Positions 56,701 through 64,000 of a stretch of DNA of 64,000 bases are shown piece after piece (the stretch's first letter is position 1; the number at the start of each line of letters is the position of its first letter). The notes under the pieces were generated by a model. The model had not been told where the DNA came from. It saw nothing but the letters and a program-made list of their open reading frames with translations, and did not search any database. Made by a program: the position numbers and the translations under genes. The stretch lies in the NCBI RefSeq assembly GCF_022581195.2, contig NC_061470.1, positions 372,001-436,000 on the forward strand, in the 5' to 3' direction. Source of the stretch: Helicoverpa zea (Eukaryota; Arthropoda; Insecta; Lepidoptera; Noctuidae).

Positions 56701-59700
56701 TTTTCCTTTGACCTATGTTCTCCCAGGAGTACTCGCTGGACCCTCACCACTTTAACCGCACGGAGTTACACCGCGGCTACTGCGTGAGCTCGCGCTGCCC
56801 CGCGCTGGCCGGCGAGCGCAACGCTTCCCTGCGCTTCGAGCAGTGCGCGGCGCAGTGGGCGCGGCGCGTGTCACTGCGCACGCGGCTCGCGCGACTGCGC
56901 TACTGCCGCTCGCACGCGCAGCACGTGGCGCGCGCGCACTCGCACGAGCCGCCGCAGAGAGCGCAGAGAATGTTCCTGTTGGCAGTCACTGCTATACTTG
57001 TTTGCAATATTCTGGGGACTGCGTATGATGTGTTCACGGGAGACAATGTGAAGAGTAAGTTCATTCTATACTTCAAACATAAAAAAATAAATGTCATTAA
57101 ATAAATAAATTGTAAATAAATATCGGGACACCTTTATCACACACGGTCGGTTAGCCCCATGGTTATTTATTAATTGTGTTATGTTCGCTTACACAACTGA
57201 TAAACTACATTATGTACATGGTTCATCCTCATCCTCCAAGCCTTTTTTCCCAACTATGTTGGGGTCGGCTTCCAGTCTAATAATGGTTATGAATACATAT
57301 TGTTTACAGAGAATCCATTGTTAGCGTCGTGGTCGATCCGCAGCAACTGGCGACGCCTGACCGCGTCCTACGAAGACGGAGACCCACGCCTCGCCGCTCT
57401 CTCGCCCGTGCAGGGGGTCAGGTGTGTACTGCAACATAAAGATTTAATTACACTTGGGACATCTAAAATAGAGTAGCATTTATATACAACCAATAATCCA
57501 ATAATTATTTGGAGTATTTCGAATTGCAAATTGATGACACAAAACTCAAGTTTTGCTCAACCTATTCTTTGAGAGTTAAAAATAATTGTTATAAATTCCA
57601 GAGTGTTTCTGATGCTGCTCATCATGGCGACGCACAGCGGCTGTATCCACGACATGTTGTACCTGTACAATCCCAGGTGGATCGAAGAGGTGAGCTACCT
57701 ATAAACTACACAAAATATTGCCGAAAGGATATGGTGAAAATTGGCAATACTGTTGTCACAAATATTTCATTTAAAAGCTTGCGGAAGTTTACAAAATAAT
57801 TCCGTGACCCCGCAACACCAAAACAAACTTCAAAGAATACTATCTATATGTATCTACCATGCAAAGCTATATGTTTAATGGTTTCTTATGAGCAAGCAAC
57901 AGTAACTACTATAAAAGTATATAAATATCATCACACTGGTGTTTTCCAGATCTCCCGTCACCCGGTGCTTATGATCTTCCTGAACGGCACGTCGGTGGTG
58001 CAGGTATTCGTGCTGCTGTCCAACTTCCTCCTCGCGTACAACCTGCTGCTGCACTCCAAGGAGAACTGCGTCTCCTTCAAGCTGCTGCCATACATCACTG
58101 TTAAGAGGATAGCCAGGTATGTGCCCGTTATAGAACAGTCTTTTTATTGACAGTGGTGCTGACAAAATAGTTGTACTATTTAGCACCGAATATGTATGTG
58201 GTGCGTTAGTCTAAACATATAGTGGAAAGTCTTTCAAGTCATTTCGTGTCGTGCCTATGTGAAGTACCTATTTCATCGAATTCTACTTTTCTATTTGAAA
58301 TCCTAATGGAGTTTGCTTCAAAATTTTGAGAGATATCAAAAACACTTTTACGAGTATACCGGCCGTCAACAAACCCGTGCTTGACTTAAAACAGAAATTG
58401 TCGAGGTGATAAAAATGAATGAATGATATAATTCTTCCAGGATCTCCCCAGTGTACTTGCTGGTAGTGGGCTTCGCAGCCACCTGGTGGCCGAGCCTCGG
58501 CTCCGGGCCGCAGTGGACAGCAGCCGTGGCCGCCGAGAGTGACGCCTGCAAGCGCAAGTTCTGGACGCATGCTGTCTATCTCAACAACCTGATCGATCCT
58601 GAGGACCTCTGTCTGGTGCAGACCTGGTGAGGACATAATTGGCACAGGGTTCGCCGTTAGAGCGTATGTTCTTTTCTGAAATTCCTTAAAATCGCTTCGA
58701 TATTTAGGTACTCTCAACCTACCCTCATGCTCAAACTGAGGCAGTTGTCCATAACTGTCTCTAATCTGGAGTACTGTTGGATCAAAGACCACATACTAAA
58801 AGTCCTTACAACAAGTAAAGCAAATGACTGAGTTCTCTTGTGGTCTCCAGGTTCCTGGCAGTGGACATGCAGCTATACGTGCTGGCGTCGGTGCTTACAG
58901 TGCTGCTGGTGCGGCAGCGAGCGCGCGCGCTGCACGTGCTGGGCGCGCTGGCGTGCCTCTCCTGCGCGCTCAACGGCGTGCTCGCCTATGTCTTCAACTG
59001 GAAGTCTATCGTCTACTTCGCTTATCCGAGGTGCGTATTATTTGTGGTCAGGAAAGCCAGAAAACTTCCCAGTACTCTGGTTGATTTCAATGAAAGTTAA
59101 TGTGGTATCTCTGCATCTCAGCATTAAGTCCGCCTTCGTAAGGTTTATTGCATACTGTTACAGCCTTTTTTTTGTCCCACTGCTGGGCACAAGCCTCCTC
59201 TCACATAGAGAAGGATTGAGCATTAATCACCACGCTTGCTCAATGCTCAATGCGGGTTGGTGATTTCAGACTATATAGTCCAGGTTTCCTCAAGATGATT
59301 TCCTTTACCTTTTTCTTTGACAGCCATTGGTGTCCAAGATATATTTAGAAAGTACATACAAACTTAGAAAAGTTGCATTGAAGGCAAGTAGCCTGACTTG
59401 GAATCGAACCCACACCCTCATACTCGAGAGGTTAGTCCTTTACCCACTAGGCCACCACGACTTATTGCATAAAATTGAATAAATAAATAAAGTTGGAAAT
59501 AGTGCTCAACTTTATTGGGGTCGGCTTTATGTTATAGCCTAATGTTTAATGAATCCATATGTTTATCGTTTGCAGTAACCTGCGCACGATGTACGCGGGT
59601 ATCTCGTCGTTCAGCTGGCTGTACCAGGCGCCGTGGGGCAGCCTGCCCGCCTGCCTCGTCGGGCTGTTCCTCGCCTTCCTGCACTTCGAGCTGCAAGAGG

Positions 59701-61120
59701 CGGGAGTCAAGCTTAGTGATTATAAAGTGAGTTCGTTCCTACCTTGCTGTGTGTTCTTTGTGTTTTATATAGATGACTTAATGATTGTTCAGGTACTACC
59801 TACGGCTTCACATATTCACAATCACATACATAGTCATTCTGAATTTTAATGACAAATTCTTAATTTGTTGTATGTAACGCAAGATACGATAAGTTAGCAA
59901 GGTTTCGTATTGTTCTTAATTGCCAAAAAGAAAATGAAAAAATCGATAAATTGTGAGATCCTAAAAGCTAGTATTCCGTTGATCCTGGAATTCTCAAAAC
60001 TAAGTAAATCTACGAGCGTATTTAACTGTTCCAGTGGGTGCGCCTCCCCTACCACATGTCCCCTGCCCTGATCATGTGGTGGGTGCTATCAGGCGACACG
60101 GTGCGCACTCACTCCGCGCCCTGGTTCACTGCGACGTACACCGCGCTGGAGAGACCTGTCCTCAGCCTGCTGGCGGGAGGGATCGTCTTCGGGATGGTTA
60201 ATGGACTTGAAGGTAACGACGTAGAAGACTTGGAGGTGGTGGGTTAAAGAAAAAGCTTTTGGCTCATGTGAAAATTACGCAACAATTATGCGTCTTTTTC
60301 GTATAATCATTTGTTTGAGTATAAAAGATAAGCTGCAGTGTGTATATACCTAAATCTACCACAATTTCCATGAAGAAACGGTAACTGTTTATAACGGTTT
60401 TTTCTTTAATCAAAAAGTATCTTTATCCTTTTCTTCCCTTCGCCCCTTGATTAAAACATCTGAAGAAATCCGCTCTTGACTCAATTCGCTAGAACCCTGT
60501 ATAAGGTATTAATGAATTCCCTCAGGTTGGCTGAAGCAGGTATTCTCGTGGCGCGGCTGGTCGGCGCTGGGGCGGCTATCGCTGTCGGTGCTGCTGCTGC
60601 ACTGGTGCATCAACCTCAGCATCGCGGCCTCCAGGCCGCAGCCCGTCTATAGCTCGCTACTCAGTGTGGTCAGTTACTCAGTAATAACGCTACCTTGTAT
60701 CTCTACCAAATGAAGTATGTATTATATCCAAATGTTGATGGAATCCACACGACAAAAGACAGAACATTGACCACCTCTGAGAATTCTATCTGGTAATGTT
60801 ATTACCAGTCCGGGTTTTCGAGAGTTTTCGTTAATAAAGATAGAGAATACACGTCTTATCAGTCTGGTGGACGTGAAAGCTCTCCAATTCCCCAATTCTC
60901 AAATCATGTAACTTATTAGTCAAACTAATAGAGGAGCATTTTTAATGAAATCCGTAATACCCAGCTTCATACCTTCAACTATCTGTCATCGCAGGTGGTG
61001 GACTGGCTGGCGACGAGCTGCCTCTCGTACGCGGCAGCAGTGCCTCTGACGCTGCTGCTGGAGATGCCGGCGCTCCGGACCCTCAACTCTCTGCTGCTGC
61101 TCAAGTACAAGCAAGCGTAG
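50776..61120 (+). CDS. nrf-6-like: NRF-6-like membrane acyltransferase (nose resistant to fluoxetine family), gene 2
   Basis: Twelve exons: 50776-50836, 54326-54468, 56727-57054, 57310-57421, 57602-57689, 57950-58116, 58441-58626, 58851-59030, 59576-59726, 60035-60212, 60526-60668, 60995-61120; total 620 aa. A signal peptide (MKLWWCLLLLAAQAQA) leads to an NRF ectodomain (PRLFHLDEW, MYCLGTF, HRGYC) and a hydrophobic segment near 155-175. A multi-pass acyltransferase-3 domain follows, starting at VQGVRVFLMLLIMATH with the conserved R215 and H226. It is expected to move acyl groups at a membrane, but its substrate is unknown. All introns are GT-AG and phases agree throughout. Exons 7, 8, 9 and 11 have exactly the same lengths as the corresponding exons of gene 1 (186, 180, 151, 143). 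It lies head-to-head with gene 1, 21 kb away. Poly(A) signals are possible at 61658, 61795 and 62291. Confidence 0.93.
50837..54325. other. Intron 1 of NRF-6-like gene 2
   Basis: 3.5 kb, non-coding. It holds dispersed retroelement fragments near 51440-51600 and 51700-51800 and a family B SINE 3' fragment (52409-52462). Nothing else is recognised. Confidence 0.65.
52409..52462 (+). repeat. 3' fragment of family B SINE
   Basis: It matches the end of the SINE at 30312-30619 ('aggaggcctgtgc', 'cagtgggacgataaaa', 'ggctgtaaca'). The tRNA-like head is absent. Confidence 0.75.
55126..56590 (-). mobile_element. Penelope-like element with inverted terminal repeats
   Basis: The 152-bp arms at 55126-55277 and 56439-56590 are almost perfect reverse complements. 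They flank a minus-strand reverse-transcriptase/GIY-YIG frame. Penelope-like elements are known for LTR-like repeats in direct or inverted arrangement and for frequent 5' truncation. The insertion lies in intron 2 of NRF-6-like gene 2, antisense to it. Confidence 0.92.
55262..56425 (-). CDS. Penelope-like reverse transcriptase with GIY-YIG endonuclease (5'-truncated)
   Basis: 387 aa. It starts inside the reverse transcriptase (MGSPVSPIVADIFME near residue 32, YVDD at about 67). It continues through a linker with a basic PRPRRRTR patch near 193 and ends with a GIY-YIG nuclease (GVYKLECDCGLSYIGQTKRS near 263, with an arginine helix and a downstream glutamate). Full Penelope proteins are about twice as long, so the N-terminal half, including the first reverse-transcriptase motifs, is missing. 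The remaining frame is uninterrupted. Its C-terminus runs a few codons into the left inverted repeat. Confidence 0.93.
   Translation of the reverse strand: MPTEYAELLKHCLTSGYLLWNNHFYTQVDGVAMGSPVSPIVADIFMEDFEERALQSAPVTPKFYKRYVDDTFTILPSDKVTAFLNHLNSINPKIQFTMESEANNSLAFLDVLVIRNPNNTLSHTVYRKKTHTDKYLHGESHHHPTQLSTVGKSLFQRARGICDEQHLGAELQHVKQVLHDNKLRVPRPRRRTRVKPATVERLPAVLPYIRGVTDKIGYILKRASIKTYFKPLKKISQFLPPVKCHIPLQDAGVYKLECDCGLSYIGQTKRSIGTRVKEHIADVKHRRSRQSAVCEHTLDKAQHYIRFDKPQVLARENRFLPRMIREAIEIKKHPNFNREDGWCIPPAWNPIIETIKSKSKPTTARPMDTVSSFCVNRIVNNNQQNVG
57120..57175. repeat. Dispersed repeat fragment ('cggtcggttagccccatgg')
   Basis: The same core, 'cacacggtcggttagcccc', occurs at about 22393-22420. It lies in intron 3 of NRF-6-like gene 2. 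The family is not recognised. Confidence 0.6.
57225..57290. repeat. Dispersed retroelement fragment ('gttggggtcggcttccagtc')
   Basis: A short piece of an abundant lepidopteran repeat. Related pieces occur near 25870, 51535 and 59513. It lies between exons 3 and 4 of NRF-6-like gene 2. Confidence 0.6.
59155..59461 (-). mobile_element. tRNA-derived SINE, family B copy 2
   Basis: Reverse-orientation copy of 30312-30619, with the B box complement 'ggaatcgaaccc'. It is flanked by 'ttattgcata' (59145-59154 and 59462-59471). It lies in intron 8 of NRF-6-like gene 2. Confidence 0.9.
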
Positions 61121-61149
61121 CTCACCAGCTGATCGGAAACAACAAAGGC

Positions 61150-61432
61150 GGGTCTACGCTAGACGAACCGAGCACGAGCGAAGCACAAGCGGAGCCGTTC
61201 TCGGCTTATCGTTCGCGGCGTCAAGTGTGGACGTACAACGAACCTACAACGATCACTAGCAAATCCCTTTATGTTCGTCTAAAACCGACAACAGGCGGAT
61301 CGCAGCCGAGCACGAACGAAATGCTCGCAGCGCGCTCGTTAGAGGCTTGTAAGTTGGTCCACACTAGACGAATTGTGTTCGGATCGTGCTCCGCTCGTGC
61401 TCGGCTCTCCTAGCATAGACGCAGCTCAACAC
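61150..61432. mobile_element. Fold-back MITE in the gene 2 3' UTR
   Basis: The ends are imperfect inverse repeats of about 45 bp (61150-61190 against 61387-61432), sharing 'ccgagcacgagcg' on opposite strands. Internal 'gtgtggacg' and 'ggtccacactagacg' add to the symmetry. It begins about 30 bp after the stop codon, so it is probably transcribed in the mRNA. Confidence 0.75.
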
Positions 61433-62977
61433 TTAATACATAAAAACGAATTGTACGAATGTATTGTAAACGTTGGAAAGCCAAGTCTCGAAGGTGTAAT
61501 TGTTGAGTGTTCAAATGTATAGTAGTACCTAAGTACCTAATGTCATTGCGAATTTGAAGAAGTTGTATATATTTGCAGAGCGCATTTGTAAAGGCAGGCC
61601 TGACTGTAAAGGACTGGTTACCCGCTGTTACTCACTTTAGTAAAGAGTTTTGTAAATAATAAAATAGCATGTGTTAGTAACATTCGACATTTAGTAGTGA
61701 AACATGTGTTTTTCAGATTTCTTTGGTAGCAAATCTGAAATAACAAAATTCACCCCAATCGTGCTGTGTTTATCTTCTAAGTGAGCAATGATCTAATAAA
61801 CTGCTAAAGTAACCAGTTTAAATCTAGAAGAATAACGATCCTCTATGTATAGTTTAAGATTTAATTTTAAATTATTTAATTGTAGCTTTACGTGTAAATT
61901 AAGCGAAACAATTATATTCAGGTACAATGCTATAACATTGACCTAAAGTTATGAACAACATGGTCAGCAACAAAAGTCCGTTAAAAAAAACAAAATTGCA
62001 ATATTCGTGGACGTTAAAATCTTGCATACATTACTGTCATTCGTACTTAACAAAATAAATTGCAATAAATATAATAAACATCCGGGAATAAAAACATCTT
62101 GCATTTGAGATATAAATATCCCGACGTACTGCAATTTTGATAAGTAGTTAATATTGTTGTTAATGGACTTTTTTGCTGATTTTACATAATATTATTTATT
62201 TAAGTTTGTTATTGCATACAACTACATAAATGAAGTGATATTATGATAATTATAGTTGCCATTATTCGTTAAGCTTTGTACATAATAAGAAATAAAGTAA
62301 ATGACTCAATGAAAACATATTTTATTGAATAAATACACGTAGTTATTACTAAAGTGGTTCAATTAACAAGGGTGTCGGGTTATGACTGCGTGAAGGTCAC
62401 GCGCATGCGCGAGGAACTGATTTTAATATATTTCTTACGATTGCGGTTCCGTAGGACTGTCATTGTTGCTCTGATATGAAAATCAAACGCTTTATATTCG
62501 CAATCAATCATTAAAAACTTTGACTTGGTTTAAAAATAGGAAAATAATGATGGTACCGACAAACAAATGAATCTCCATCTATCTGTGGCCGACTATTATT
62601 CTATTAAACCAGCGTTACAATGAATTATAAAAATAATGTTTGCTGTTGATTAATGACGATCCAATCGACATATTATATTGTTCGGCTGCATCACCATCCG
62701 ACGTGATCCTATCGTAAACATCTATGTAAATATCGATGGCCTGAATACCTTCGTCGTCATCGAAGACCTCCAGGGAATCGGCTATATTATTTGTTGAGAG
62801 TACACACCTACCTAAAATCTAAGAAAAACAATATACCTAAAGCTCGATTATGTGCAAGGTTGTTACGGACCCAAGAAACCCGAATAACCAATTGTGAATA
62901 GGAAAATATACCATTTTGGAAAACCAATATATCCAACTATGAAACACTCATTGGATTACTTTAAAAAAAAAACCGTT

Positions 62978-63080
62978 CATCATCAGCCTATCGCAGTCCA
63001 ATGCTGGACATAGGCCTCTCCAAGTGCACGCCACTGAGATCGATTTTCGGCTTCTCGCATCCAGCTCCTGCCAGCCGTCT
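62978..63080 (+). repeat. Dispersed lepidopteran repeat fragment, second copy
   Basis: Nearly the same sequence as 5365-5443, but extending further ('cttctcgcatccagctcctg'). Confidence 0.75.
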
Positions 63081-63673
63081 GAACATAAAAAAACCATTGA
63101 TACGGCAAAATAACATACATTTGCATCCGATCGTTCGCAAACTTTTTCAAGAAATACTTAAACAAGCTTGCGCCTGAATTGTCACTCGAAATTGTCATGT
63201 GTCAAAGTTACTGTCTCAGGCTTCAAAATGTTTATTGCACCTATTGATAAATAGAGTTTAAATTAAATTCAACATACAGTACGCGATTATTATGCATTAA
63301 CAGTGACGGCACAATTTTGTCCGAAATCGCCCCTATGGGCATATCAGGGTTAAGACCTTTCGATTATTTTTAGGCTCAAAGACCTCTAAAAAATATGAAA
63401 ATAAGAGCAGATTTCTGTAGATAGCCTTACGATAAAAAAAAACCCGTTAACAAAGGATACGGGTTTAATTATTCGTGGGTAATATTATTGCGATTTGTAA
63501 CAAAGTGCTCTCGGCTACCCTGCGCGTACGCGCGTGAATTACTGCATTTTATTATTACAAGCGATAAAAGTTTTATTTTAACTAATTCAAAAAATGCTCA
63601 TGCTCATTAAATCATAGTGATAGTGTGATACAATTTAAAAGGACTGATCTAGAAGGATCTAGAAGAATAGACG

Positions 63674-63746
63674 ATGCTGGGAGAAGTGGTGGTGAGGTTC
63701 CTTGCTGTGGTGGTCGCCGGCTCCATGGCAGCAGCAGGAGTTACCA
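63674..63746 (+). CDS. First exon of a probable third NRF-6-like gene (truncated by window)
   Basis: The exon encodes a 24-residue signal peptide (MLGEVVVRFLAVVVAGSMAA and a few more residues), ends with a valine-threonine pair, and is followed by a phase-1 donor (A|GTGAGA). Exon 1 of gene 2 ends in the same way (signal peptide, then DVT, phase 1), and gene 1 ends LT, phase 1. Same strand, spacing and phase make a third paralogue downstream of gene 2 likely. The rest is outside the window, so this is an inference. Confidence 0.65.
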
Positions 63747-63874
63747 GTGAGATACCAATAATATTATTAATAAAAATAAAACGGCAGTTTATTAACCTAA
63801 CCTGTTGTACAATAAACAATTTGTTAATGTAGTTAAATATTACTTGAATTTTCAAATGAAATGTGAAACATTTA

Positions 63875-64000
63875 CCGTCTTACCACAAAAACTTTTAAAC
63901 GTCAGTTTATGCCTTGTCTAAAAAAATGTCAAATTATGACGTTGACATATGGTTCATTTTGGAGCCACATTTTTTTTAGACCAGTGTAAAACAGTGGTTA
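63875..64000. mobile_element. Fold-back MITE, truncated by window end
   Basis: It has the same blocks as 13624-13761 in the opposite orientation ('taccacaaaaactttt', 'ttgtctaaaaaa', 'gacgttgacatatgg'). It lies in the first intron of the probable third NRF-6-like gene. Confidence 0.75.

Larger units (their letters stand above)
61121..63673. other. Gene 2 3' UTR and spacer to the third NRF-6-like gene
   Basis: It contains a fold-back element just after the gene 2 stop (61150-61432), several AATAAA signals, AT-rich DNA, and a dispersed repeat fragment (62978-63080) similar to 5365-5443. No complete gene is seen. Confidence 0.6.

Overview
The window is animal nuclear DNA, most likely from a moth or butterfly (Lepidoptera). 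Genes are split by many introns. The AT-rich background is packed with repeat types common in Lepidoptera: tRNA-derived SINEs, fragments carrying a 'tgctggacataggcctctcc' tail, and repeats ending in 'attagtatagat'. The host exons read cleanly as insect proteins. Assignments come from reading the sequence and from family knowledge; no search was run.

Layout. (1) 1-2.16 kb: 5' half of a Jockey-like non-LTR retrotransposon on the minus strand. (2) 3.36-4.72 kb: the two-exon gene for spliceosomal protein SmD3 (+), with a fold-back element in its intron. (3) 6.42-29.74 kb: a 12-exon minus-strand gene for an NRF-6-like ('nose resistant to fluoxetine') multi-pass membrane acyltransferase of 639 aa. 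Its introns hold a complete BEL/Pao retrotransposon with identical LTRs, a hAT-type MITE, several other MITEs and SINEs. (4) 29.74-50.78 kb: intergenic repeat land. It holds a 4.6-kb segment present twice in tandem, a transposon with an exact 147-bp satellite-like array in one copy only, a Ty3/gypsy element with a classic -1 slippery site, and a GC-rich insertion. (5) 50.78-61.12 kb: a second, divergently oriented NRF-6-like gene (+, 12 exons, 620 aa) with a Penelope-like element in an intron. (6) 63.67 kb onward: first exon of what appears to be a third NRF-6-like gene (+), cut by the window end.

The NRF-6-like genes are clear paralogues. Most exon boundaries and phases coincide, and four exons have identical lengths. 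Two introns differ: one interrupts only the minus-strand gene and now carries the BEL/Pao element; the other interrupts only the plus-strand gene, within the codon of a conserved arginine. The locus therefore looks like a small local family of membrane acyltransferases, expanded by duplication and heavily colonised by transposons. I found no prokaryotic-type system. The most unusual structures are the transposon-borne 147-bp array, the tandem duplication ending near long palindromes, and the paralogue-specific introns.
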